A program made the translations under genes and the position numbers. The notes below the pieces were generated by a model. It made no database searches and had not been told where the DNA came from. It saw only the letters and a program-made list of their open reading frames with translations. From a virus: 64,000 nt of DNA. Location: positions 22,982-86,981 of the IMG/VR virus record IMGVR_UViG_3300006100_000011; one strand, given 5' to 3'. Shown one piece after another: positions 41,347 to 49,454 of the stretch (positions within the stretch are counted from its first letter, which is position 1; each line of letters opens with the position of its first letter).

Positions 41347-41757
41347 ATGTTTGAAAGTATTAAGAAGTGGTTCAGTCCACCCCCTCCTCCAGCGCCCGAA
41401 CCAGAAGTAAAGAAGGCAGCACCCAAGAAGAAAGAGCTTACTCCTAAGGAGAAGGCAACTGCTGCTGGTGAACCCTATATTGCTATCTTGCAGGTAGATT
41501 TGGATCCTAACGATATCAATAACGGCAGCTTTGAGCTTGATTGGAATGACAAGTTTGTTGTCAATCTTGTCAAGCAGGGCTATAAGATTCGTCCTGATGA
41601 TACTGATGCACAGATTGTAGATCGTTGGTTCCAAACTGTCTGTCGCAATATTGCACTTGAAGTGTATGAGCAAGAACAGGCTGACCCTGAAAAGCGTGAT
41701 GATGTCCGCATCATTCAGCAGCGTGATCTGGGTAATGGATTTACCGAAGTAAGCTAA
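41347..41757 (+). CDS. Unknown conserved-type phage protein
   Basis: 136 residues. Starts MFESIKKWFSPPPPPAPEPE, a short amphipathic helix and Pro/Lys-rich linker, then a compact domain with FELDWNDKFVVNLVKQGY and DRWFQTVCRNIALEVYEQEQ. I recognise the pattern from T4-like phages without a function. Lies two bases after uvdE. Confidence 0.6.
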   Translation: MFESIKKWFSPPPPPAPEPEVKKAAPKKKELTPKEKATAAGEPYIAILQVDLDPNDINNGSFELDWNDKFVVNLVKQGYKIRPDDTDAQIVDRWFQTVCRNIALEVYEQEQADPEKRDDVRIIQQRDLGNGFTEVS

Positions 41758-41758
41758 G

Positions 41759-42370
41759 ATGAAGAACGTACTGTCAAATGAAAACATAGACCTTGCTATC
41801 CAATATGCCTTGGGTAATGACAATGTTTTGACAGCGTTGGATCCAAACTATCGCAACTTGTTACTAGCCTACCTAGAAGATATCAATTCGTCTACGCTCA
41901 GAGAAGCAATGATTTTGCGTATGCTAAATTATGTTTCTTATCCTAACAAGCATGGAATGGATGGTTATTGCCCTGTAACAGGAAAGCAAAAAGAAGTTAA
42001 GCCTAAACTAGTTTTTGAAAATCAAAAAGTCAGTTCGAGTGGCAAATTCAATGATATGAGCACCGAACTATTGAACAAAAAGGATGGTAGTGACATTATC
42101 TGTGCTGCCTTCTTTAAGGGTAAGTTTTTGTATGTCGTAGAATTTCCCTATGAATTAGTGAAGCCTGTACTGCAACGTAAAGTGGATTCTGCTGTTGTAG
42201 GTCGTAGGATTCAATCTGACTTTACCTGGAAAGATTATAATAGTGACAGCTTAAAGGTTTGGTATTTCAACGAGACGTTGGCCAAAGATACCAACAGCCT
42301 ATCTAAATTGCATTTTCAAATGCTGAAGGATCGGTTCGACAGTGCAGCAAATCGGCAATTTTCTTCTTGA
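41759..42370 (+). CDS. Unknown protein
   Basis: 203 residues, no family recognised. N-terminal half helical (DLAIQYALGNDNVLTALDP), one CPVTG motif at about residue 74, and a beta-rich second half (IICAAFFKGKFLYVVEFPYE). Starts one base after the previous stop. Its end overlaps the next promoter. Confidence 0.5.
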   Translation: MKNVLSNENIDLAIQYALGNDNVLTALDPNYRNLLLAYLEDINSSTLREAMILRMLNYVSYPNKHGMDGYCPVTGKQKEVKPKLVFENQKVSSSGKFNDMSTELLNKKDGSDIICAAFFKGKFLYVVEFPYELVKPVLQRKVDSAVVGRRIQSDFTWKDYNSDSLKVWYFNETLAKDTNSLSKLHFQMLKDRFDSAANRQFSS

Positions 42371-42395
42371 CAACTGATGCGTTATTGTGTATTAT
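42367..42395 (+). promoter_or_regulatory. Early-type promoter (TTGACA-17-TATTAT)
   Basis: TTGACA 42367-42372 overlapping the preceding stop, 17 bp, TATTAT 42390-42395; drives the gene at 42427. Confidence 0.65.
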
Positions 42396-42426
42396 ATGTA
42401 TATATTAACGGTTGAAGGATACTATT

Positions 42427-43659
42427 ATGTCTAAGAATACTAACTTTCCTTATAATTTTGAATTTGTGACGCCTACTGGAGAAAAGGCGATCCATCTTCT
42501 TAAGCGCAAAAAGGGTGAATACAAAAGCTGTACGGTCGCCGACCGGCTCGAACAGTTGTTTGATCCCAAGAACACAAAATGGCACAACACTATTGCTAAG
42601 TGGAAAGCTGACATTGAAGCCGGGCGGCGGAAGAAGCCAAACCGCAAAAAGCGCGGAAAGCTAGTTATGGTAAAGGTAAAAGATATCGTCATTGATGATG
42701 ATATCCAGCGTGATATGGACCCGGATTGGGTAGCTACTATTGCCAACCCTAATGAATTTGAAGAAGAATTCATGAGTCCGATTTATTGTATGTATGACCC
42801 TAAGAAGAAAAAGTACATTAGCATTAACGCTCAGCACACTATCGTATTAGAGACCGCACTTGCATATCATAATCTTTGGGATGGTTATGAAGGCGATCCT
42901 ATGGAACTTGAAGTTCCTGTTTTTTACTTCCTTGATGAATCTCGTTCGAAGGCCCGAAAGAGCTTTAACATCTACAATGGTCGTATCAAGCCCATCGAAC
43001 CCTATATCAAGCACAAGATGAATGTTCTCGCATATCGCGTTGACGGTGACCGCACGAATAAGGATGCTAAAAAGGCTGCCGATATTCAAACCATCAACGA
43101 AGCACAGGGTTTTGAACCTATTAGCCGCGATGATAAGAAGGCCAAGAAATTCAACTGGGCTATTACGTGTGTTGCAGAAATGATGCAGCATTACGACAGG
43201 CCTGATCGCTGGAAGTTTGTTCTCAATACTCATAAGCGTTACTGGCCTAACCACCAGCTTGATACCTCTGAGGTTGACTTGTATGGATTCATCTATGATT
43301 ACTTCGTTGAATTGAAGTATGATGTTTACAGTAAGGAGTTTGATGAGGGATTTCTGAATCCTTGCATGGCAATCATTTGGAAGTTCTTCACTACTCCAAG
43401 CGGTTTCAAGGCTGATAGTGCTGGAACTCAGGCGCGATTTAATGCTGCAAAGACTGGACTTCCTATTGATAAGGTTAAACTTGACGATAACGGTACCTGC
43501 GTGTATCTCATGAAGTTGTATAAGCACTTCGGAGGTAAGCATGAATTGCCGATGTACGTTAACAATATGCGAGAGTCTCGGATTGGCGATCTTCTTGCGT
43601 TTGTTGATAAGGATAGGACTCTCCTAGTAGAAGAAATGACTAAGTATGGCAAGTCGTAA
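42427..43659 (+). CDS. ParB/sulfiredoxin-like protein
   Basis: 410 residues. Residues about 80-185 look like a ParB/Srx domain: VKVKDIVIDDDIQRDMDPDW, then KYISINAQHTIVLE, with an INAQHT in place of DGxHR. Remaining 220 residues are helical and Lys/Trp/Tyr-rich, with no known domain. An N-terminal basic stretch (RRKKPNRKKRGK) may bind nucleic acid. It has its own early-type promoter. Several phage proteins with this DUF-type layout exist; function unknown. Confidence 0.6.
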   Translation: MSKNTNFPYNFEFVTPTGEKAIHLLKRKKGEYKSCTVADRLEQLFDPKNTKWHNTIAKWKADIEAGRRKKPNRKKRGKLVMVKVKDIVIDDDIQRDMDPDWVATIANPNEFEEEFMSPIYCMYDPKKKKYISINAQHTIVLETALAYHNLWDGYEGDPMELEVPVFYFLDESRSKARKSFNIYNGRIKPIEPYIKHKMNVLAYRVDGDRTNKDAKKAADIQTINEAQGFEPISRDDKKAKKFNWAITCVAEMMQHYDRPDRWKFVLNTHKRYWPNHQLDTSEVDLYGFIYDYFVELKYDVYSKEFDEGFLNPCMAIIWKFFTTPSGFKADSAGTQARFNAAKTGLPIDKVKLDDNGTCVYLMKLYKHFGGKHELPMYVNNMRESRIGDLLAFVDKDRTLLVEEMTKYGKS

Positions 43660-44101
43660 GAAAAAGTTCTTTTATGTCATCTTGACTAATCATTATTTTA
43701 AAGTAGGAGAGCAGTTTAAGCAGCGTCTGGGCTACGGGGTAACCAATGACCCCGTAGGTCGGGCTAGAAAATATAGCAACACTTCCGGTGGTGAACAAGA
43801 ATTTTGCATGGTTTACTACAGCCCTAACTATGAAGTGGAAGAAGTTGAAAAGATCCTTAAGAGGAAGCTGTCTGATGACTGTCACCAAATACATGGAGAA
43901 GATGTAGAGTGGATTAGCCCTTATAGTGACATTGACACCAACTCACTGCTCGGCATGATTGACCAAATCATCAGTGACCTTCGTATCAACGTTATGAAAC
44001 TTAAGGCTGACTATCTGCCATTTAGTCCGGCTTGGCATTCAACCGTAGGCATTGATGCCATCGAAACCAACCTAGACACTTTTTTGGAACTTAAGGCTTG
44101 A
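43646..44101 (+). CDS. GIY-YIG-like (T5orf172/MUG113-type) protein
   Basis: 151 residues. YVILTNHYFKVG, GYGVTNDPVGRARKYSN and EVEEVEKILKRKL resemble the T5orf172/MUG113 branch of the GIY-YIG fold, where R and E are catalytic. Basic N-terminus. Overlaps the preceding gene by 14 bases. It may be a nuclease, but no target or homing context is apparent. Confidence 0.6.
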   Translation: MASRKKKFFYVILTNHYFKVGEQFKQRLGYGVTNDPVGRARKYSNTSGGEQEFCMVYYSPNYEVEEVEKILKRKLSDDCHQIHGEDVEWISPYSDIDTNSLLGMIDQIISDLRINVMKLKADYLPFSPAWHSTVGIDAIETNLDTFLELKA

Positions 44102-44126
44102 CAACTGCTAATATATCGTGTAAAGT
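44098..44126 (+). promoter_or_regulatory. Early-type promoter (TTGACA-17-TAAAGT)
   Basis: TTGACA 44098-44103 overlapping the preceding stop, 17 bp, TAAAGT 44121-44126; drives the nuclease gene at 44155. Confidence 0.6.
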
Positions 44127-44154
44127 GTATGTATATTAACAGAGAAAGTACCAC

Positions 44155-45159
44155 ATGAAATACGCACTGATTGACACTGCTAACACTTTCTTCCGCGCTC
44201 GGCACGTTGCTAGTCGCAATGCTGATACGTGGGAGAAGATTGGCATGGCTATTCACCTTACGTTGTCATCCGTCAATCAGACCGTGCGTATGTTCGGCAT
44301 TGATCATGTAGTCTTTATGCTTGAGGGTCGCTCTTGGCGTAAGGAAGTTTATCCTCGCTATAAGGCTCATCGCAAGGTTGACGATGCTTCTATGACAGAG
44401 GCAGAAGTAGAAGAAAACAAGATGTTCTGGGAGACTTACGAAGTCTTCACTACCTATCTGCGTGAAAAGACTAACTGTTCTGTGTTGCGTCATCCCAATG
44501 CAGAAGCAGATGACCTCATTGCTCGTTTCATTGCACTGCATCCTGACGATGAACACTATATCATTTCAAGCGATACTGACTTTGTGCAGTTGATTGCAGA
44601 GAATGTTCATCAGTATAATGGTGTTGCTGGTCAACTTATAAAGCTGGATGGTTACTACAATGATCGTGGTAAGCCTGTCAAGGACAAGAAGACTGGCGAA
44701 CACAAACTTCTTGAGGACCCCCAATATCTGTTGTTCAAGAAGATCATTCGCGGTGATGCTACTGACAATATTTTCAGTGCTTATCCCGGTGTTCGTGAAA
44801 AGGGTTCTAAGAATACTGTAGGCATTCGTGAGGCGTTTGAAGACCGTGAGAAGCAGGGCTTCAAGTGGAACAACATGATGCTACAGCGTTGGACTGATCA
44901 TGACGGTGAGGAACATCGTGTTCGTGATGACTATGAACGCAACCGTACATTGATTGATCTTACTGCACAGCCCGATCATATCAAGGAAGCAGTTGATAGT
45001 ATCATTAAGCAAGATGTACGCACTACTGCTACTCCTAGCGTAGGTCTGCATTTCATGAAGTTTTGTGGTAAGTATGAACTCACTCGTATCTCTGATCAGG
45101 GTGAAGCATACGCAAAGTGGCTCAACAATCCATATAAGGGAATTCTCAATGCCGATTGA
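44155..45159 (+). CDS. FEN1-like 5' nuclease / RNase H
   Basis: 334 residues. 5'-3' nuclease of the T4 RNase H/T5 exonuclease type, which removes RNA primers. Motifs: MKYALIDTANTFFRARH (metal Asp), PRYKAHRK (arch residues), NAEADDLIARFIAL and IISSDTDFVQL (metal acids), and KKIIRGDATDNIF (third Asp set, before the helix-hairpin-helix-type region). All the acidic residues are present. Overlaps the following gene by 11 bases. Confidence 0.9.
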   Translation: MKYALIDTANTFFRARHVASRNADTWEKIGMAIHLTLSSVNQTVRMFGIDHVVFMLEGRSWRKEVYPRYKAHRKVDDASMTEAEVEENKMFWETYEVFTTYLREKTNCSVLRHPNAEADDLIARFIALHPDDEHYIISSDTDFVQLIAENVHQYNGVAGQLIKLDGYYNDRGKPVKDKKTGEHKLLEDPQYLLFKKIIRGDATDNIFSAYPGVREKGSKNTVGIREAFEDREKQGFKWNNMMLQRWTDHDGEEHRVRDDYERNRTLIDLTAQPDHIKEAVDSIIKQDVRTTATPSVGLHFMKFCGKYELTRISDQGEAYAKWLNNPYKGILNAD

Positions 45160-45451
45160 TCCTGTTCTACTCTGTAAAGATTGCAAGTTTAGCAAGATGA
45201 ACGTAGCGAATCGTATCTTTACGCTAGGTGGTTTGGTAGGTACTGAAAGTTTTATGTACAAATGTACTAAGAACGTCAAGCCGGCGCGTGACGTAATTGA
45301 CCCGGTAATTGGTCCTGAACATATCAAAGCCGAAATGAACTACTGCGAAACTGAGCGTAAGCACGGTGACTGCGGACCTACTGGAAAATACTGGTTGCCA
45401 AAGCACAAGAAAGACCTGTTTAAGGCACTGACAAAGGATTACAATGACTGA
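45149..45451 (+). CDS. Small Cys-containing protein, likely Zn-binding
   Basis: 100 residues. Starts MPIDPVLLCKDCKFSKMN with CxxC, then YKCTKN, MNYCETE and HGDCGPTGKYW, so four Cys sites. Ends basic. Only the ATG at 45149 avoids overlapping most of the nuclease gene. No known function. Confidence 0.55.
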   Translation: MPIDPVLLCKDCKFSKMNVANRIFTLGGLVGTESFMYKCTKNVKPARDVIDPVIGPEHIKAEMNYCETERKHGDCGPTGKYWLPKHKKDLFKALTKDYND

Positions 45452-45902
45452 ATTAGTCGCAAAGCCAATCGTTAAGAACCAATTTTGGATCGTCACTGAT
45501 GGTGATAAAAAGGTTGGTAACATTGAAGCTAACAATGCGGGATATGGGGTGCAGATTAACGGCACCTTCCTGCAGTTCAACAATACAGAAGAACTAAAGA
45601 AAAAGACCAAGATCAAGTTTGAACCACTCAAGACTGACAAGACACCAGTGAAATTGCCCTATTCAGAGTATCCCACTCCCAAGCGCATCTATAACTCGGT
45701 CTTTGATGTTCAGCGTGGACTTCATCTGTTTACTACCAGCAATAAGTCCAAGTGTCTACATGCTGCTGGCTGGTTTGTACTTGATCAAAATGGTACTCCG
45801 GGCGTAGTATTCTGTCCCAAATATATCTTCATTCAGCGGTATCCCTACTCGGGACCTTATAAAACTGAATCGGAGGCAAATGCTAAGATAAATACAGTGT
45901 AA
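45444..45902 (+). CDS. Unknown conserved-type phage protein
   Basis: 152 residues, beta-rich. Segments NQFWIVTDGDKKVGNIEANN, GYGVQINGTFLQF and PGVVFCPKYIFIQRYPYSGP. The pattern feels common to T4-like phages but I know no function. Overlaps the previous stop by 8 bases. Confidence 0.55.
   Translation: MTELVAKPIVKNQFWIVTDGDKKVGNIEANNAGYGVQINGTFLQFNNTEELKKKTKIKFEPLKTDKTPVKLPYSEYPTPKRIYNSVFDVQRGLHLFTTSNKSKCLHAAGWFVLDQNGTPGVVFCPKYIFIQRYPYSGPYKTESEANAKINTV
45887..45894 (+). promoter_or_regulatory. Late promoter (GATAAATA)
   Basis: Within the end of the preceding gene; 8 bases from the ATG at 45902 and 14 from a second in-frame ATG at 45908, so the start may be leaderless or near-leaderless. Confidence 0.45.
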
Positions 45903-46114
45903 TGACTATGCATATTAACAGATTTCTGGACAAGATGGCAGTAATGGACTCCAAACAAAACAAGGATGTCGTATTACCCATCAGTGACGCCAGAGGCTTG
46001 CGTGATGACATTACCAGACTTTTATCTGACTTGTATGAACTACAGAAGCAGAAAGATACTGATGGCACTAAGGAAGTCATTCAGGTCGAGATTAAAGGCG
46101 GTACATTTAAATGA
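45902..46114 (+). CDS. Unknown small protein
   Basis: 70 residues with an amphipathic coil (ARGLRDDITRLLSDLYELQK). The start may be 45902 or 45908. Overlaps the next gene by four bases. No family recognised. Confidence 0.5.
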   Translation: MTMHINRFLDKMAVMDSKQNKDVVLPISDARGLRDDITRLLSDLYELQKQKDTDGTKEVIQVEIKGGTFK

Positions 46115-46422
46115 GCAGAACGCAACCCAACATTCTCTTAGAGTATGTTGACAAGAAGACATATAAGTGTGATCAAATTGTGGAAGCCGCAGGTATCTGG
46201 GCCGTGTTCTATGATGATCAGCCTATTAACCTTAAGTCATCGCATCATCTAACAAACGACATTGCACCCAAGTACAAGAAGACCAGTTTCAGTAATCCTG
46301 GTCATGCTCGTAACCTTTGCCGTAAGTTGAATGCACAGTTCAAGACTGATAAGTTTACAGTTGTGTTTATGAACACCGGGAGAACAGTGTACCCCGATGA
46401 TCTATCCCAAGACCAAAACTGA
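46111..46422 (+). CDS. Unknown small protein
   Basis: 103 residues, compact alpha/beta (AAGIWAVFYDDQPINLKSSH; PGHARNLCRKLNAQFKTDKF; TVVFMNTG). No family recognised. Overlaps the following gene by 26 bases. Confidence 0.5.
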   Translation: MSRTQPNILLEYVDKKTYKCDQIVEAAGIWAVFYDDQPINLKSSHHLTNDIAPKYKKTSFSNPGHARNLCRKLNAQFKTDKFTVVFMNTGRTVYPDDLSQDQN

Positions 46423-46813
46423 AATCATTCAACTGATTCTTGCCGAGACTAAGGAGGATCCTGATTTTCCTTGGAAAGATATGCCTGCCGATAAGATAAT
46501 ATCCGATTGGTTTATTACTGGTCGTAGCGGCTCTGGTTTACGACTCACTGATGCAGGCATGACTGCTTTTAGTAAAGCAAACATTGCTCATTACGACTTT
46601 GATTTCAATCCTCCCAAGAATGCTAACAACCAAGTTAGCTGGGCCAAGTATACTTTAAATCTTGACAAAAAGGTAAAATGCCCTTACTATGTCGGCATTA
46701 AATTAGTTGACAAAGGCAAGAAACAACCGTATATTAGAGTATATGATCACAGAATAGCAATGATGATGACCTTATATGGGGACTTTGAAAGCTACCTAGA
46801 ATCTATTAAATAA
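46397..46813 (+). CDS. Unknown conserved-type phage protein
   Basis: 138 residues. ISDWFITGRSGSGLRLTDAG (winged-helix-like start), then KCPYYVGIKLVDKGKKQPYI and a C-terminal RIAMMMTLYGDFESYLESI. Seen in T4-like phages by pattern; function unknown. Confidence 0.55.
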   Translation: MIYPKTKTEIIQLILAETKEDPDFPWKDMPADKIISDWFITGRSGSGLRLTDAGMTAFSKANIAHYDFDFNPPKNANNQVSWAKYTLNLDKKVKCPYYVGIKLVDKGKKQPYIRVYDHRIAMMMTLYGDFESYLESIK

Positions 46814-46838
46814 CTATAGTTTTTGTTCGCAGTTGCAG

Positions 46839-46868
46839 CATAAATATAGTTCGTAGTCTTTTGACTAC
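46839..46868 (+). promoter_or_regulatory. Late promoter followed by 5'-end hairpin
   Basis: CATAAATA 46839-46846, then a 6-bp stem (GTAGTC/GACTAC, 4-base TTTT loop, 46853-46868) starting about where transcription should begin. It drives the EF-hand gene. Confidence 0.6.
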
Positions 46869-46889
46869 ACTTACACACAGGAGAAAATT

Positions 46890-47141
46890 ATGAAGACTAT
46901 CGCACTAAGCCTTTTAGCGGCTATCGCTATTTCAAACCCAGCTTACGCACTTTCTTGGAAAGACAAGATGTTTGCACAGCTTGACACCGACCACAGTGGT
47001 GAACTTTCATACGGCGAATTGGTCGCCGCTGGTTGCAGAACCGATCTAAAGTATTTCAAGATTGCTGACGAAGATCATAGTGGTGGTCTTAGTAAGTTAG
47101 AATATTTTGAGAACCGTGAAATTCTCGGTCGCTGCAAGTAA
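46890..47141 (+). CDS. Secreted EF-hand protein
   Basis: 83 residues with a signal peptide (about 1-20, ending AYA). Two EF-hand loops follow: DTDHSGELSYGE (about 33-44) and DEDHSGGLSKLE (about 61-72); both have Asp/Asp/Ser/Glu at the metal positions. One Cys lies between the loops and one near the C-terminus. A periplasmic Ca2+ binder made late. It could buffer calcium during lysis or bind a peptidoglycan or outer-membrane partner. Confidence 0.8.
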   Translation: MKTIALSLLAAIAISNPAYALSWKDKMFAQLDTDHSGELSYGELVAAGCRTDLKYFKIADEDHSGGLSKLEYFENREILGRCK

Positions 47142-47152
47142 GGATAGCTGAT

Positions 47153-47425
47153 ATGATCAAGACTTTTATGGACACTACCATTGACGCTATCCAGTCAACT
47201 AAGAAGATTGCAATTGATGCACTCGTTAAGCACGAGGTTCTTGCTAAATCTCTTAACGATTTCGTGGATACTCAAACCGAGTATACTAGAAAAGCAGTTG
47301 ATGCTAGCCTAGAAGCTGGTACCAACGTGTACAATGTCATTACAGATAAGGCATTTTACACTGAAACACTAAAGACTATGCAGGAAACTGCAAAGTCATT
47401 TTACACACAGAGGAAAGGAAATTAA
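47153..47425 (+). CDS. Phasin-like helical protein
   Basis: 90 residues, entirely amphipathic helix. MIKTFMDTTIDAIQSTKKIA and SLNDFVDTQTEYTRKAVDAS fit the phasin family, which coats polyhydroxyalkanoate granules. Similarity is by composition and heptad pattern, so weak. It follows the EF-hand gene after 11 bases. If real, the host makes PHA; alternatively an amphipathic membrane-active helix. Confidence 0.4.
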   Translation: MIKTFMDTTIDAIQSTKKIAIDALVKHEVLAKSLNDFVDTQTEYTRKAVDASLEAGTNVYNVITDKAFYTETLKTMQETAKSFYTQRKGN

Positions 47426-47426
47426 T

Positions 47427-47552
47427 ATGAGTAAGTTTGCAGGAACCGTCTTTGACCCAGCTACTCCAGCTATCACTAGAGTCAGTCGTGTCGGAGCGGC
47501 AGCAGTTGTTTCAACCTGCGCTATGCTATTTTACATGCTTTTAACACTATAA
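47427..47552 (+). CDS. Small membrane protein
   Basis: 41 residues with GGAAATTAAT upstream; a C-terminal membrane segment (VGAAAVVSTCAMLFYMLLTL). Follows the phasin-like gene. No known function; a small holin-like or regulatory role is possible. Confidence 0.55.
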   Translation: MSKFAGTVFDPATPAITRVSRVGAAAVVSTCAMLFYMLLTL

Positions 47553-47617
47553 TGTGGCCCTATACAAATGATGAATGGGAATTCGTTTCCATTACTAATA
47601 AAAACTGAGGAAGTAAT

Positions 47618-47884
47618 ATGAGTGAGAATAAGGTTCCGGGTCTTCCCGAAATTAAGTTCAATAAGAACGGATACGAGATTCGTTCTGACATTTTAGGCCT
47701 TGCTGAAAAGCTATGCCTTGAGGAATACAAGGCCAAGTTTATGGGTTGGGAACTCACCGCACATAAGCTAGAAACTGGACAACTTGTAACCACTGTAGCT
47801 GCGCCAGAGTTTCCTGGACTTGAAAAGGTCCTAGAAACCGCACAGAAGATGTATGATTTCGTAAATAACTCAACGAAAAAGTAA
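47618..47884 (+). CDS. Unknown small protein
   Basis: 88 residues with GAGGAAG site. GYEIRSDILGLAEKLCLEEY and LVTTVAAPEFPGLEKVLETA. No family recognised. Last gene before the terminator at 47899. Confidence 0.55.
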   Translation: MSENKVPGLPEIKFNKNGYEIRSDILGLAEKLCLEEYKAKFMGWELTAHKLETGQLVTTVAAPEFPGLEKVLETAQKMYDFVNNSTKK

Positions 47885-47898
47885 TCTTCAATGAAAGG

Positions 47899-47926
47899 GT
47901 GCCTGGCTAGTTCAGGCACTTTTTTT
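47899..47926 (+). terminator. Rho-independent terminator
   Basis: Perfect 7-bp stem GTGCCTG/CAGGCAC (47899-47905/47913-47919), 7-base loop, then seven T. It ends the late unit started at 46839. Confidence 0.9.
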
Positions 47927-47938
47927 GGCTATTGAGGC

Positions 47939-47967
47939 TTGACATTGCATTCGTTTTATAGTAGAGT
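47939..47967 (+). promoter_or_regulatory. Early-type promoter (TTGACA-17-TAGAGT)
   Basis: TTGACA 47939-47944 directly after the terminator, 17 bp, weak TAGAGT 47962-47967. Serves a run of small genes from 47974. Confidence 0.5.
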
Positions 47968-47973
47968 GAAAAC

Positions 47974-48126
47974 ATGATGAAGAAAGAAGTGATTCAGTTT
48001 CAGATGTCAAAGCCCAAGTCAAGAGCGCATCATGTGCTTTATGGGGACACTCCCTTTCGTCCTAAGAAGGTTGAATCCAAACTTCGCTACAAGCGCAAAG
48101 ACAAGCACCCTAAGAAGGATTGGTAA
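47974..48126 (+). CDS. Small basic protein
   Basis: 50 residues, strongly basic (RPKKVESKLRYKRKDKHPKK). No AGGAG visible before the ATG. The basic tail suggests nucleic-acid or membrane contact. No family recognised. Confidence 0.5.
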   Translation: MMKKEVIQFQMSKPKSRAHHVLYGDTPFRPKKVESKLRYKRKDKHPKKDW

Positions 48127-48131
48127 GTAAT

Positions 48132-48323
48132 ATGGACCGCGAAGATTTTATCAACTATGTTCTTGACTTCTACAATGCCGACAGTGGAATCTATAAGGAC
48201 GTTGCTGCTACTCGTGCAGAAGTAATTGATGCTACTCGCAAGCTGGAACGCACTTACGAAGATATCTGCTACGATTCAGTTGACCGCGAACGTGTCCGCG
48301 ATTTCATCCTTGAAAGCCGCTAA
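48132..48323 (+). CDS. Unknown small protein
   Basis: 63 residues, acidic and helical (FINYVLDFYNADSGIYKDVA; ATRKLERTYEDICYDS). The ATG at 48132 has a TAAG upstream. No family recognised. Confidence 0.5.
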   Translation: MDREDFINYVLDFYNADSGIYKDVAATRAEVIDATRKLERTYEDICYDSVDRERVRDFILESR

Positions 48324-48324
48324 T

Positions 48325-48483
48325 ATGAACTATAAAGAAATCACATTGCCCGGCGGAACCTTTCATATGTACGATGATCAGCCAAACGTTTGGATCCAGC
48401 AGTTGCAGCCCGGTGAAAAGAATGTGTCTGAAAAGATCATGGATGCATATAATGCAGGCGATGTTAGCAAGAAGAACGTGTGA
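48325..48483 (+). CDS. Unknown small protein
   Basis: 52 residues (KEITLPGGTFHMYDDQPNVW). Starts one base after the previous stop. Its stop overlaps the next ATG. No family recognised. Confidence 0.45.
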   Translation: MNYKEITLPGGTFHMYDDQPNVWIQQLQPGEKNVSEKIMDAYNAGDVSKKNV

Positions 48484-48806
48484 TGCCCTATACTATCTAT
48501 GATGCTATTAAGGATGAAATTGAGTTTCTTAAGACCCTAGAAAAGGTTGAGGAAAACGCAAATCACACTATTACTGCTGCTATTGTGGCACAGCAGCAGT
48601 CTAGTTTGCGCAGGATCCTTCGCCGTGTAGATAGCGGTTATGAATACTCTATGGGCATTGATACTAGTGATGGCAAGCCCTGCATCAAGTTTAATAAGAC
48701 TGACCGAAAGACTCTTGAAGAAGAATATCCAGCACTAAAGAAAGCTGCTGAACAGTATAATCTTATTCATAATCTTGTTGCCAGTGAAGAGGATAATGAC
48801 GAATGA
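48483..48806 (+). CDS. Unknown helical protein
   Basis: 107 residues, mainly helical (DAIKDEIEFLKTLEKVEENA; QQQSSLRRILRRVDSG). ATG overlaps the previous stop. No family recognised. Confidence 0.5.
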   Translation: MPYTIYDAIKDEIEFLKTLEKVEENANHTITAAIVAQQQSSLRRILRRVDSGYEYSMGIDTSDGKPCIKFNKTDRKTLEEEYPALKKAAEQYNLIHNLVASEEDNDE

Positions 48807-49066
48807 ACTTTTATATTTGGATTGCAGTAGCAGTTGTCTCTTATGGCATTTATTGTTATTTGCTAGGCAGAGGTAAGATTGAGTTTCACGATGATAGTGA
48901 TAGTCAGCCAATTACATTCATTATGTTCTTTGCTTGTGTCGCTTGGCCAATCACGCTGACTGCTGCTATGGTGGTTGGTCCTTTTATTCTGCTATACAAG
49001 CTGGGTAACAAGCACAAGCTCATTGATAAAGAAAAGAAGCTGATGTGGGAAAGGTTGAAGGCTTGA
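48803..49066 (+). CDS. Membrane protein, two helices
   Basis: 87 residues. Two membrane helices (about 3-20 and 38-68) separated by an acidic loop (EFHDDSDSQ), with a basic cytoplasmic tail. Overlaps the previous stop by four bases. Unknown role; size and layout fit phage inner-membrane helpers or holins. Confidence 0.55.
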   Translation: MNFYIWIAVAVVSYGIYCYLLGRGKIEFHDDSDSQPITFIMFFACVAWPITLTAAMVVGPFILLYKLGNKHKLIDKEKKLMWERLKA

Positions 49067-49069
49067 TTT

Positions 49070-49195
49070 ATGAATAATAGATATAACGAAACCAATGAAA
49101 ACTTTGGGTGTTTGGTCCTTATATTGACCTTTTCATTCTTATTGTTTGGTCATCCCATCCTAGCCTTTTTAGTGTTTTTGATGCTGTTTGGCTAA
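49070..49195 (+). CDS. Small membrane protein
   Basis: 41 residues with a single long hydrophobic segment (FGCLVLILTFSFLLF, then ILAFLVFLMLF). Three bases after the previous stop. Role unknown. Confidence 0.45.
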   Translation: MNNRYNETNENFGCLVLILTFSFLLFGHPILAFLVFLMLFG

Positions 49196-49201
49196 AAACG
49201 G

Positions 49202-49257
49202 TTGACATGTTTACCCAAAACTGCTATAACAAGATTATAGACAGCGAAAGATAAATA
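49202..49257 (+). promoter_or_regulatory. Tandem early-type and late promoters
   Basis: TTGACA 49202-49207, 17 bp, TATAAC 49225-49230; then GATAAATA at 49250-49257 ending five bases before the ATG at 49263. The early part is nearly identical to the promoter at 49885. Confidence 0.6.
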
Positions 49258-49262
49258 TTGTC

Positions 49263-49454
49263 ATGAAGATTACCGAAGTTACTCAGCCGAGCGAACAGGC
49301 CCTCTTTGAAGCACTTGATGCTGAAAACGATACTGGGATTGCTACCTCTGATCTTGTCAAGATTGTCAAATCCGTTAACGGCCCGTTTAGTGCGCCGATG
49401 TCAGGTGATGAAATGATCGCCCGTCTTGAAGCTGCACTCGGTGAACATGTCTAA
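49263..49454 (+). CDS. Small protein, possible antitoxin or packaged partner
   Basis: 63 residues. MKITEVTQPSEQALFE has a CTS-like start with an LFE site, and the rest is helical (IATSDLVKIVKSVNGPFSAP, MIARLEAALGEHV). It starts directly after a TAAATA motif and overlaps the YafQ-like gene. Antitoxin by context, packaged protein by N-terminus; neither is proven. Confidence 0.5.
   Translation: MKITEVTQPSEQALFEALDAENDTGIATSDLVKIVKSVNGPFSAPMSGDEMIARLEAALGEHV

Noticed and set aside
41347-41757. UvsY-type recombination mediator, by length
   Set aside because: Length matches T4 UvsY but the sequence pattern does not.
41759-42370. Restriction-endonuclease call for this protein
   Set aside because: No convincing catalytic motif; left as unknown.
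47552-47608. 18-codon ORF (MWPYTNDEWEF...) after the small membrane protein
   Set aside because: Overlaps the previous stop by one base but is very short, with no family or motif; left out as a gene.
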